Made by a program: the position numbers and the translations under genes | Virus record (IMG/VR): IMGVR_UViG_3300027704_000173 | Span: 1-22,805 of that record | DNA: 22,805 bases | Origin: a virus | Reading direction: 5' to 3' (one strand) | The notes under the pieces: model-generated | Seen by the model: the letters and a program-made list of their open reading frames with translations, nothing else | What the model was told of the DNA's origin: nothing | Database searches by the model: none | Shown here: positions 1 through 6,739 of the stretch, piece after piece | Position numbering within the stretch: the first letter of the stretch is position 1 | How the letters are laid out: every line of letters starts with the position of its first letter

Positions 1-9
1 GAGTTATAC

Positions 10-810
10 ATGAGCAATAAAAAACTTTGTAAAAATAGAAGCTGTAATATAGAGTTTGATATTGAATTTTTAGCAAAAAACACAAAAGATTCAACATTTC
101 GCAAATGTAAGGAATATGCCAAAACAAAGTTTGCGGAAAGGCTTTTTTGCTCAAAAAAATGTCAAGTAAAAGAGCTGGGACTTACAAAGCTTAATGAGTC
201 TATGCGTAAATGGGACAAAGCAGATACTATTTGTGTTATTTGCCAAAAAGAAAAGCCTTTAAAATATTCAAAATGCAAAACAAAAATAAGATGGACAGAT
301 AGTTATAAGGCTCAAACCTGTGGAAATAAAATTTGTGATTATTTAAGATTTGTAAGCAAAGATGACGACTTTGGCTATAAACATAATGAAGTAAATTTAT
401 TGTATAAAAAGTTGCAAAATAATTTTGAATTTGAAAAATTTAAAAACATTAGATTAAAACTAGCAAATATAAGATGTAGAAAAAGGGCAAAAGAATTTGG
501 TTTTAATTTAACAATAAAATATCTTTTTAATATATTTCCAAATGACATGATGTGTCCTGTTTATAATGTGCCAATGTTATTTGAATCGAATTTTAGTAAT
601 GCTTTTAAAGCATCAGTTGATAGGAAGGATTCTAGTAAAGGTTATATAAAGGGTAATATTATTTGGGTATCTAACAAAGCAAATATATATAAAAATGCAA
701 TGGATTTTTATGATGTAAAAAAAATATATCAATTTATGACTAAACTAAATCTTGAAAATAAATACCCAGAATTATTAGATTTAAAACCAATAGTTGTTTT
801 ATTAGATTAG
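10..810 (+). CDS. HNH-type endonuclease with two N-terminal zinc knuckles
   Basis: Predicted 266-residue DNA-cutting protein. The C-terminal third resembles a common phage HNH family: a CPV motif at C182 followed by DRKDSSKGYIKGNI from D204 and an NKAN motif. Relatives typically read CPVxG...SLDRIDxSKGYxxGNV...RANxxKN. Upstream there are two Cys4 sets that could bind zinc: C7, C12, C47, C51 and C75, C78, C104, C109. The protein is lysine-rich and very A+T-rich. HNH proteins near terminase genes are known to assist cos cleavage and packaging in some phages, and others are free-standing homing endonucleases; here it is about 1.4 kb from the terminase, so both remain possible. The first canonical HNH histidine is not obvious, so activity is uncertain. 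A GAG at the window edge sits 6 nt before the ATG; because the window begins here an upstream start cannot be excluded. Confidence 0.65.
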   Translation: MSNKKLCKNRSCNIEFDIEFLAKNTKDSTFRKCKEYAKTKFAERLFCSKKCQVKELGLTKLNESMRKWDKADTICVICQKEKPLKYSKCKTKIRWTDSYKAQTCGNKICDYLRFVSKDDDFGYKHNEVNLLYKKLQNNFEFEKFKNIRLKLANIRCRKRAKEFGFNLTIKYLFNIFPNDMMCPVYNVPMLFESNFSNAFKASVDRKDSSKGYIKGNIIWVSNKANIYKNAMDFYDVKKIYQFMTKLNLENKYPELLDLKPIVVLLD

Positions 811-841
811 ATTTTATAACTATCAAACCTGAGAGAATAAT

Positions 842-985
842 ATGAATGGAAAAGGGAGTAAACCAAGACCAATGGATATAGATAAAGAAGAATTCAACAA
901 ACAATTTGACGCCATATTTGGCAAGAAAAAAGGAGACAAAAAGGATGCCAATAAAGCTAAGACCAAGCGTAAAGACGCTGAATAG
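842..985 (+). CDS. Phage microprotein (GKGSKPRP family), 47 aa
   Basis: A 47-residue basic protein starting MNGKGSKPRP and containing FDAIFGKKK, then a lysine-rich tail. The pattern GKGSxPRP...F...(W/F)D.IFGKK recurs in many phage microproteins I recall, always of unknown function. GAGAG at 831-835 lies 6 nt before the ATG and supports the start. Its 3-prime end overlaps the next gene by 41 nt in a different frame, so the two are probably translated together. No enzyme motif is visible. Family recognition is from memory of the motif, not a search. Confidence 0.7.
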   Translation: MNGKGSKPRPMDIDKEEFNKQFDAIFGKKKGDKKDANKAKTKRKDAE

Positions 986-1127
986 AACAACTAACAAATA
1001 TGTAACAGAACACCACTATCTAAAGTCTATGAGTGTTAATGCGTTAAATGAATATATTGATGCAACTAACAGCAAGCCCAAGATAGTCCAGAAGTGTAGG
1101 AATGAATTAACTAGGAGAAACAAATGA
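945..1127 (+). CDS. Conserved small phage protein (LRPSVKT...NELTRR), 60 aa
   Basis: A 60-residue basic protein. The start was set at the ATG at 945 because AGGAG at 931-935 precedes it by 9 nt; an upstream in-frame ATG at 906 would only add 13 residues lying inside the preceding gene and has no ribosome binding site. The pattern of KLRPSVKT near the N-terminus, a central EHHYLKSMSVNALNEYI and a C-terminal KPKIVQKCRNELTRR resembles small phage and cyanophage proteins of unknown function. It overlaps the upstream microprotein by 41 nt and its stop overlaps the next start as ATGA. It is probably a short helical protein; no catalytic motif is seen. Confidence 0.7.
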   Translation: MPIKLRPSVKTLNRTTNKYVTEHHYLKSMSVNALNEYIDATNSKPKIVQKCRNELTRRNK

Positions 1128-1345
1128 ATGATCCAGTAAACAAACCACCGCATTACAATAAAGGTGGCGTTGAATGTATTGACTACATCAAACAACAATT
1201 AGGCAGCAGAGGATTTCAGGCATATCTGGAAGGCAATGCTATTAAGTATATGCACCGCCATAAATATAAAGGCGAAAACATACAAGACCTTGAGAAGTCC
1301 ATTTGGTATAGTCATAAGTTGATAGAACACATTGAAAATTTATAA
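1124..1345 (+). CDS. DUF3310 family protein
   Basis: A 73-residue protein that matches the DUF3310 pattern: N-terminal VNKPPHYNKGGVECIDYI, a central GNAIKYMHRHKYKGENIQDLEKSIWY and a helical C-terminus. This family is widespread in phages, often annotated vaguely as nucleotide-kinase-like, and its biochemical role is not settled. The length fits the family. AGGAGA at 1113-1118 gives a strong ribosome binding site, and the start overlaps the previous stop as ATGA, implying coupled translation. In other phages it is usually among replication or nucleotide-metabolism genes, so its place just ahead of the packaging module is mildly unusual. Confidence 0.85.
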   Translation: MNDPVNKPPHYNKGGVECIDYIKQQLGSRGFQAYLEGNAIKYMHRHKYKGENIQDLEKSIWYSHKLIEHIENL

Positions 1346-1354
1346 ACATCAAAC

Positions 1355-1510
1355 ATGAAAATTAATAAAGACAGACTAAAAGAAAAGATTAAACAGGGTA
1401 AGAGTTCCAGAGTTGTAGCAATGCAGTTTGGTGTTAGCCCTTCAACAATTAGGCGTAAGGCTGCTGAGATAGGCATGAAGTTTAATTGTAAAACAACGTG
1501 GGGTAAGTAA
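1355..1510 (+). CDS. Small helix-turn-helix protein, 51 aa
   Basis: A 51-residue basic protein starting MKINKDRLKEKI. Residues 9-40 fit a homeodomain-like helix-turn-helix: KEKIKQGKSSRVVAMQFGVS is the first helix and turn, and SPSTIRRKAAEIGMKF the recognition helix, similar to resolvase or transposase DNA-binding domains. It has nothing else, so it is a bare DNA-binding unit. The stop overlaps the next ATG as TAATG, so it is cotranscribed and probably coupled with the 1510 gene. There is no strong ribosome binding site upstream. It could be a late regulator or a packaging-site accessory; neither is shown. Confidence 0.65.
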   Translation: MKINKDRLKEKIKQGKSSRVVAMQFGVSPSTIRRKAAEIGMKFNCKTTWGK

Positions 1511-2109
1511 TGACTGTAACAATACAAATCAAATCTAATCAAAAGGAATTGCAAAAAAAGATGGGATTGTTTAAGCGCAAACATCTACCGCAAGCAACAG
1601 CAGATGCTATAAACAATATAGGGGTTAAGGTTGTTAATGCTGAGAGGTCACAAATACAAAAGAGATTAGATAGACCAACACCATTCACCATTAAGTCAGT
1701 TGATATGCCAACTAAGTTCAGGGCTAAGCGTAATGACTTAGCAGCGTTAGTATTAATAAAACCTATTGCTCAGAAATATCTGAAGTATGTATTTCAAGGC
1801 GGTATTGAAAGAGCTGCTAAGTCAAAAATATTTGCACCAGTTACATCTGCTGGAGGTGAAAGAACTAACAAGTATGGTAATTTGATGGGACTCAAAGGCA
1901 ACAAATTAGATGGAAGAAAAGATTTATTTGTTAAGCAAAATGCGCTGTATAAAAGAGAGGGAGACAATGGCTTGAAGCTGTTGGCAGTTGCAAAAAATTA
2001 TATTAAACATACCAAGTTATTAGACTTCTGGAAGATAGGCTTTGGAGTTATCAAGAAAAATTATGACAAAGAATTAAGCAAGCAGATTAACAAGGCAATG
2101 AAAAGATGA
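1510..2109 (+). CDS. Putative tail-completion protein (lambda Z-like)
   Basis: A 199-residue basic protein. Residues about 26-65 (QATADAINNIGVKVVNAE, then RLDRPTPFTIKSV) and the later LKYVFQGGIERAAKS and NKYGNLM segments resemble a family of phage proteins often annotated as hypothetical or minor tail Z-like, which complete the tail near the terminator protein. In lambda, Z lies next to U, after the capsid genes; here the gene sits upstream of the terminase, about 7.6 kb from the U-like gene. The start is supported by GGGG shortly upstream and by TAATG overlap with the helix-turn-helix gene. Recognition is by motif pattern only, so a different virion role is possible. Confidence 0.5.
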   Translation: MTVTIQIKSNQKELQKKMGLFKRKHLPQATADAINNIGVKVVNAERSQIQKRLDRPTPFTIKSVDMPTKFRAKRNDLAALVLIKPIAQKYLKYVFQGGIERAAKSKIFAPVTSAGGERTNKYGNLMGLKGNKLDGRKDLFVKQNALYKREGDNGLKLLAVAKNYIKHTKLLDFWKIGFGVIKKNYDKELSKQINKAMKR

Positions 2110-2131
2110 TAACTATTTATAAAGCCTGTAC

Positions 2132-2146
2132 CTACAACGTTTGTAG
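2132..2146 (+). repeat. Perfect inverted repeat (6-bp stem, 3-nt loop)
   Basis: CTACAA, CGT, TTGTAG. The stem lies 23 nt after the stop of the preceding gene. No T-run follows, so it is not a standard rho-independent terminator. It could be a protein-binding site in the packaging region or an mRNA processing hairpin. Confidence 0.5.
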
Positions 2147-2178
2147 CTTATGTTAAACCTATATAAAAACACTAGGTT

Positions 2179-2204
2179 CTTCTACAGCCCTAAAAGGCTC
2201 GAAG
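2179..2204 (+). repeat. Interrupted stem-loop upstream of terminase
   Basis: CTTC pairs with GAAG and AGCC with GGCT around a CTAAAA loop, with a small internal loop (TAC against C). A T-rich stretch follows after about 8 nt, too far for a confident terminator. It may be a weak terminator or part of the packaging site. Confidence 0.35.
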
Positions 2205-2258
2205 GTTGCGATTTTGTTATTTTTTTAGATACAGCCAAACTGAATCAAACTTATTTGG

Positions 2259-2786
2259 ATGCTTATGGCTACTCAAGTTGAATTGGCTGAGCATTTGGGA
2301 ATGTCCCCCCAAAGTGTTTCAGAATTAGTTAAAAAGGGCGTTTTTAGTATCAAACGCGGTAGATCACCGGTAGATATAGATGTTTGTAGAATTGAGTATA
2401 TAAACCACCTGAGAAAAAGCGGATCGCACTTTAAAAAGTCCGGCTCAAGTGGTGACATGGTAGAAGAATCAACAAGGCTTAAAAAGTTTCAAGCCGATAA
2501 AGCAGAGCTAGAGGTGAATCAATTGGAAGGAAATTTAATACCAGCAGAATTAGTCAGAACTACTTGGGGTGATTTTGTTGGAAACGCAAAGGCTAAGTTG
2601 CTAAACATACCAACTAACCTAGCACACCAAGTATTAGCAGCCCAAGACTTTAACGAAGCTGAGCAATTAATTAAAAATAACATACATGAAGTATTAGAGG
2701 AGCTATCTCAAGATGGACTACCAAGAGAATATTCAGAAAGTTCTGAGCCAAGTGCAGAGCCTATGGAAACCACCAACAAATCTTAA
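2259..2786 (+). CDS. Terminase small subunit (Nu1-like)
   Basis: A 175-residue protein expected to bind the packaging site and recruit the large terminase. An N-terminal winged helix-turn-helix is visible at about residues 4-50: TQVELAEHLGMSPQSVSELV, then KRGRSPVDIDVCRIEYINHLR. The middle (about 65-90) is a charged helix, STRLKKFQADKAELEVNQLEG, that probably dimerises, as in Nu1-like proteins (lambda Nu1 is 181 aa). The C-terminal part likely contacts the large subunit. The start is ambiguous: the ATG at 2259 lacks a ribosome binding site, while the ATG at 2265 has GGA 5 nt upstream; the difference is two residues. Its end overlaps the large subunit gene by 74 nt, as small and large terminase genes often do. 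Confidence 0.8.
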   Translation: MLMATQVELAEHLGMSPQSVSELVKKGVFSIKRGRSPVDIDVCRIEYINHLRKSGSHFKKSGSSGDMVEESTRLKKFQADKAELEVNQLEGNLIPAELVRTTWGDFVGNAKAKLLNIPTNLAHQVLAAQDFNEAEQLIKNNIHEVLEELSQDGLPREYSESSEPSAEPMETTNKS

Positions 2787-4548
2787 AATATCAGAATGGG
2801 CTGATACCTATAGATTTCTATCACCAGAATCATCTGCAATAAGCGGAAGGTATAGAACAGACTATGCGCCATATCAAAAAGAAATTATGGATGTGTTTAA
2901 TGATCCAAACATAGAACGAATTATTTGGATGAAGTCTGCACAGGTTGGCGCAACTGAGATATTAAACAATGTAGTTGGTTATTACATACATCAACAACCA
3001 AGCCCAATTTTAATAATGCAGCCTTCTCTGGCTATGGCGCAGGCTTATAGTAAAGAAAAGCTATCAAACATGATAAGAGATACGCCAGTTTTGAGAGATA
3101 GAATAAATGATCCTAAGTCCAAAGATAGTTCTAATACTGTTTTATCTAAAAAATTTACAGGCGGAACAACACTTAATATTACAGGCAGTAATAGTGCAGC
3201 TTCATTAGCCAGCAGAAGTGTGCGTATACTCTGTATTGATGAAGTAGACAGAATGGAAAAATCAGTAGGGGCAGAGGGTGATCCAGTTCTTTTAGCGTCA
3301 AAGAGAACCCAGACTTTTTATAACCGCAAAATATATCTTTGCAGCACACCTACAGTTAAAGGCTTATCAAGAATAGAAACAGCCTTTGAAGAATCAGATA
3401 TGCGTTATTACTATGTACCATGCCCAGAGTGCAATCATAAACAAACCTTAAAATGGTCAAATGTTGTATGGGAGGATAATAAACCAGAAACAGCAATTTA
3501 CACTTGCGAAAATGGATGTGTTATTGATGAGTCCAAAAAATATTGGATGCTTAAAAATGGAGAATGGAAGGCAACAAGGGAAACAAAGAAAATTGCTGGA
3601 TTCCATTTAAGTGAGCTTTACTCTGTTTTTAGTTCTTGGGGTGATATGGCTGAAAACTTCTTAGAAGCCAAGAAGCAACCAGAGATGCTTAAAACATTTA
3701 TTAACACATCTTTAGGAGAGACGTGGCAACCTGAACCAGAAGAAGCAATAGCGCCAGAAGGGTTAATGGCTAAAAGAGAGGGCTATGATGCAAATACAAT
3801 ACCTGATGAAGCCCTTATATTAACGTGTGGGGTAGATATCCAGAAAAATCGTGCTGAGTGTCAGGTGGTAGCTTTTTCCCATAATTACGAAATGTGGGTC
3901 GTTGAGTACAAGGTTATCTATGGAAGTACAGGCGAGCCTAATGTGTGGAATGATTTAGACGCATACTTATCATCAACCTTTAAAACGCTATCTGGCAGAA
4001 TGATGAAAATAGCTTGTACTACTATTGATTCAGGGTTTCAAACTCAAATGGTTTATGCCTTTACTAGAAATAAAAAAGGAAGAAGAATATTTGCTATTAA
4101 AGGTCAATCACAAAGCGGAAAGACTGTTGTTGGAAAGCCTAGCAAAGTTGGTAAGGAGGACAATACGCTTTATCCGGTTGGCTCTGATACAGCTAAAGAA
4201 GTTATTTATTCAAGGCTTGCTTCAGAATATGGCTACTCAACCTTGCATTTTCCTTCAACAGTAGATGAAGAATATTTTAAAATGCTAACTGCTGAGCAGA
4301 GATTTGTTAAATTTGTAAAAGGTAGAAAGACTTTATTTTGGAAACAGATTAGAGAGCGCAATGAAAGTCTTGACACGATTTGTTATTCACTTGCAGCAGC
4401 TTACATATTGAACCCTAACTGGGATGCTATAGAGGAGAGATTGCTTACAGGTCAAAGCCAAACAATACCAGTTGATGAAAATAGTCCATTGATTAGGCAG
4501 AGACCTAGCCGGAACACTAACTTTGCTAACAGTTGGAAAGATTTATAA
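2713..4548 (+). CDS. Terminase large subunit (gpA family)
   Basis: A 611-residue packaging motor and nuclease of the lambda gpA type (lambda gpA is 641 aa). The ATPase half shows a Walker A-like KSAQVGATE at K74-E82, which corresponds to KSARVGYS in lambda, and a Walker B ILCIDEVDRM with D176/E177. A Cys4 zinc knuckle follows (C237, C240, C265, C269). The nuclease half has candidate metal-binding acids in CGVDIQKNR (D375), TTIDSG (D439) and NESLDTICYSLAAAY (D554). GAGGAG at 2697-2702, 10 nt upstream, supports the start, and the 74-nt overlap with the small subunit suggests coupled translation. This type generally packages cos-ended genomes, which supports a cos site nearby. Confidence 0.95.
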   Translation: MDYQENIQKVLSQVQSLWKPPTNLKISEWADTYRFLSPESSAISGRYRTDYAPYQKEIMDVFNDPNIERIIWMKSAQVGATEILNNVVGYYIHQQPSPILIMQPSLAMAQAYSKEKLSNMIRDTPVLRDRINDPKSKDSSNTVLSKKFTGGTTLNITGSNSAASLASRSVRILCIDEVDRMEKSVGAEGDPVLLASKRTQTFYNRKIYLCSTPTVKGLSRIETAFEESDMRYYYVPCPECNHKQTLKWSNVVWEDNKPETAIYTCENGCVIDESKKYWMLKNGEWKATRETKKIAGFHLSELYSVFSSWGDMAENFLEAKKQPEMLKTFINTSLGETWQPEPEEAIAPEGLMAKREGYDANTIPDEALILTCGVDIQKNRAECQVVAFSHNYEMWVVEYKVIYGSTGEPNVWNDLDAYLSSTFKTLSGRMMKIACTTIDSGFQTQMVYAFTRNKKGRRIFAIKGQSQSGKTVVGKPSKVGKEDNTLYPVGSDTAKEVIYSRLASEYGYSTLHFPSTVDEEYFKMLTAEQRFVKFVKGRKTLFWKQIRERNESLDTICYSLAAAYILNPNWDAIEERLLTGQSQTIPVDENSPLIRQRPSRNTNFANSWKDL

Positions 4549-4565
4549 TTATCATACCCAAAGTA

Positions 4566-4597
4566 TTGACTTTTAAATTTTGGCTCATAACTTAAAT
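4566..4597 (+). promoter_or_regulatory. Weak candidate promoter before head genes
   Basis: TTGACT at 4566-4571 is a good -35 match. The -10 is poor: CATAAC at 4586-4591 (14-nt spacer) or TTAAAT at 4592-4597 (20-nt spacer). It lies in the 83-nt gap after the large terminase. The spacing is non-ideal, so it is only a possibility. Confidence 0.25.
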
Positions 4598-4620
4598 ATT
4601 AGATATATCTTTTAACATTT

Positions 4621-4624
4621 GAGG
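4621..4624 (+). promoter_or_regulatory. GAGG ribosome binding site selecting a TTG start
   Basis: GAGG lies 7 nt before TTG at 4632. The nearest in-frame ATG is far inside the conserved region, so this site decides that the next gene starts with TTG. Confidence 0.6.
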
Positions 4625-4631
4625 TTTTTCT

Positions 4632-5192
4632 TTGAGCAACGCGTTTAATTCTGCAAATTACCCTAATGAAGTTGAACCCTTTTTACAAAAGGGCGATTAT
4701 TGGGCATGGAAAAGAACTGATCTTTCCAATGATTACCCAGTATCTTTATATTCTTTAAAATACAAATTTCATTTAATTAGTGGCTCTACTGCTGCTTCAT
4801 TTATTGTTAATGCAACTGAGTCTAATAATGAATATTTATTTGCATTAGCAAGCACTTCTTCACAAACAGCAGGAGATTACAAATGGACAGCCATTGTTAC
4901 TAATGCTGCTTCAGTTTCAGCTATTGTTAATGAAGGATATGTAACTATCGTTGATGATGGTCTTAGGTCGCATGTAAAGATTGTTTTAGATTCTATAGAA
5001 GCAGTTGTTGAAGGACGTGCAAACATGGATCAGTCAAGTATGAGCATTGCAGGCAGATCGCTTTCCAGAATGTCTATAGACGAGCTTTTAACATTTAGAG
5101 ACAGATATAAAGTTGAATGGCTAAAGGAAGTAAAGCTGGCAAGGGTTAAAAATGGCAATCCTTCTGGTAACACTATTGGGGTGCAGTTCTAA
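4632..5192 (+). CDS. gpW-like head-tail joining protein with extra N-terminal domain
   Basis: A 186-residue protein. The last 70 residues (LDSIEAVVEGRA, SSMSIAGRSLSRMSIDELL, then FRDRYKVEWLKEVKLA and a short basic/aromatic end) match the phage gpW-like pattern of helix, GRSL turn, then helix. gpW-like proteins plug the portal so the tail can attach. Lambda W is only 68 residues; here about 115 residues are added in front. That part is rich in T, S, Y, V and looks like a beta-sandwich (KYKFHLISGSTAASFIV, GDYKWTAIVT), possibly an Ig-like domain. The start is TTG with GAGG 7 nt upstream. Its stop overlaps the portal start as TAATG. The order gpA, W, B is that of lambda. Confidence 0.65.
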   Translation: MSNAFNSANYPNEVEPFLQKGDYWAWKRTDLSNDYPVSLYSLKYKFHLISGSTAASFIVNATESNNEYLFALASTSSQTAGDYKWTAIVTNAASVSAIVNEGYVTIVDDGLRSHVKIVLDSIEAVVEGRANMDQSSMSIAGRSLSRMSIDELLTFRDRYKVEWLKEVKLARVKNGNPSGNTIGVQF

Positions 5193-6673
5193 TGGCATGG
5201 TATAACAATATTTTAAGAAGAAGAAAGCAAGAAAAAACAATCAGCTTAAAACAACGAACCTTTCAGGGCGCTAATACAGGGCGTTTATTTGCAGACTTTT
5301 CATCTACTTCAGCAAGTGCTGATTCAGATATTCAACCTAATATAAGAATATTAAGAGCAAGAGCCAGAGAGCTGGCTAGAAATGACTCATACGTTTCAAG
5401 ATATTTAAACTTAATGATTTCAAACGTGGTTGGAAAGTCAGGAATTAGAATAAGCTCTAAAGCTAGAGATGATAATGGCACTTTAGACATGAACGCCAAT
5501 AAGCAAATTGAAACAGCATTTAAACAATGGTGTAAAAAAGGCGTTTGCGTTTCTAATGGCAGAATGAGTTTTTTGGATGCTCAAAAACTATTTGTAGAAA
5601 CTCTTTATAGGGATGGCGAAGTATTAATACAGCACATCCAAACAAATACAAACAAATTTGGTTACATGATCCGCTTCTATGAAGCAGACCATTTGGACGA
5701 AGAATATAATGACACCGCTTCTAATGGCAACAAGATAAAAATGGGCGTAGAAGTCAATGACTTTGATAAACCTGTTGCATATTATTTATTTAAAGATCAT
5801 CCATACGACACTTTATATTCAAACGTAAGAAAACATATTAGAGTACCGGCAGATGAACTGTTACATATTTTCTTATGTAATAGACCAGAGCAGACTAGGG
5901 GCGTATCACCTATATCAACAGCAATGGCTAATATAAAAATGTTAGGCGGATATTTGGAAGCCGAGGTCGTTGCAGCAAGAGTTGGTTCAAGTAAGATGGG
6001 GTTCTTTACTAGCCCAGATGGTAACAGTTATGTTGGTGATGGTGAGGAAGGCGGATATGCTCCAGTTATGAACGCCACCCCCGGAACGTTTGAACAACTA
6101 CCAGCAGGCATGGACTTTAAAAGCTTTGATCCCAATCACCCTTCAAGTGCATTTGAATCTTTTACTAAATCAGTTTTAAGATCAATATCCTCTGGTTTAA
6201 ATATTTCTTACCATTCTTTATCTAATGATTTATCAAGCGTAAATTATTCTTCAATCCGACAGGGAGCTTTGGAGGACAGAGCAGCCTACCAAATATCACA
6301 ACAACTAATGATAGATCACATGGTAGAGCCAATATTTAAAAAATGGCTTGAAATGTCTATATCAACCGGAGCAATTAACTTGCCCATAGCTAAATTTGAT
6401 AAATTCTTTGATGCAACTAATTACATTGCTAGAGAATGGTCTTGGATTGACCCTCTTAAAGAAATACAGGCTTCAGTTGTAGGCTTACAAAATGGCATTA
6501 CTACATATTCTGATATTGCAGCTTCTCAGGGCAGGGATGCAGAAGAACTAATGGAAATGCACCAAAAAGAAAAAGAACTTATGGCTCAGTATGGAGTTAC
6601 TAGTGCTTATCAACCTTTCGGCAATAAAGCACCAGTTCCAGCCGAGATAGAAGGTGAAGATGATGAAAGTTAG
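5192..6673 (+). CDS. Portal protein (lambda gpB family)
   Basis: A 493-residue portal, the dodecameric ring at the head vertex through which DNA enters and leaves (lambda gpB is 533 aa). Matching landmarks are RARARELARNDSYVSRYLNL near the N-terminus, then FMISNVVGKSGI-type segment, DGEVLIQHI, IRFYEADHLDEEYN, IRVPADELLHIFLCNRPEQT with RGVSPISTAM, and SSVNYSSIRQGALEDR in the C-terminal half. These are characteristic of the lambda-type portal family. Start and previous stop overlap (TAATG), consistent with coupled translation with the gpW-like gene. The acidic C-terminus (EIEGEDDES) is typical. No truncation is apparent. Confidence 0.92.
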   Translation: MAWYNNILRRRKQEKTISLKQRTFQGANTGRLFADFSSTSASADSDIQPNIRILRARARELARNDSYVSRYLNLMISNVVGKSGIRISSKARDDNGTLDMNANKQIETAFKQWCKKGVCVSNGRMSFLDAQKLFVETLYRDGEVLIQHIQTNTNKFGYMIRFYEADHLDEEYNDTASNGNKIKMGVEVNDFDKPVAYYLFKDHPYDTLYSNVRKHIRVPADELLHIFLCNRPEQTRGVSPISTAMANIKMLGGYLEAEVVAARVGSSKMGFFTSPDGNSYVGDGEEGGYAPVMNATPGTFEQLPAGMDFKSFDPNHPSSAFESFTKSVLRSISSGLNISYHSLSNDLSSVNYSSIRQGALEDRAAYQISQQLMIDHMVEPIFKKWLEMSISTGAINLPIAKFDKFFDATNYIAREWSWIDPLKEIQASVVGLQNGITTYSDIAASQGRDAEELMEMHQKEKELMAQYGVTSAYQPFGNKAPVPAEIEGEDDES

Positions 6674-6739
6674 GGCGTATGGGAAACAATTACCTAATTG
6701 TGGGGTTACTCAATTAACTGGTGGGAGAGGGTAACACTT

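Larger units (their letters stand above)
2110..2258 (+). other. Non-coding gap before terminase; candidate cos/packaging region
   Basis: This 149-nt stretch has no convincing reading frame. It holds two stem-loops (2132-2146 and 2179-2204), a repeated TACAGCC at 2183-2189 and 2231-2237 (ACAGCC core), a T-run around 2219-2226, and a weak promoter-like TATAAA at 2162-2167. In lambda-type phages the cos site lies immediately upstream of the small terminase gene, which is exactly this position. No known cos core was recognised, so the call is from position and structure. Confidence 0.35.

Noticed and set aside
906-944. ATG start at 906 for the 945-1127 gene
   Set aside because: The 13 extra residues lie inside the preceding microprotein, no ribosome binding site precedes it, and AGGAG fits the ATG at 945.
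740-1584. Minus-strand hydrophobic frames over the small genes
   Set aside because: They are antisense to Lys/Asn-rich genes, which reads as Phe/Leu/Ile/Val; they would resemble membrane proteins by composition only.
2110-2258. tRNA or attachment site in the gap before the terminase
   Set aside because: Neither strand shows a complete acceptor, anticodon and T-arm set, and there is no integrase nearby.
4025-4264. + strand 79-codon frame inside the large terminase
   Set aside because: Shadow of the gpA-type gene; lysine/leucine-rich composition with no motif and no ribosome binding site.
6687-6700. Inverted repeat CAATTA CC TAATTG after the portal gene
   Set aside because: A+T-rich stem with a 2-nt loop and no T-run; it is a weak structure with no evident role.
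6698-6739. TTG start at 6698 for the protease-capsid fusion
   Set aside because: It lies within a small inverted repeat (6687-6700), lacks a good ribosome binding site, and adds a Trp-rich stretch unlike the acidic leader. AGAGGGT supports the ATG at 6740.
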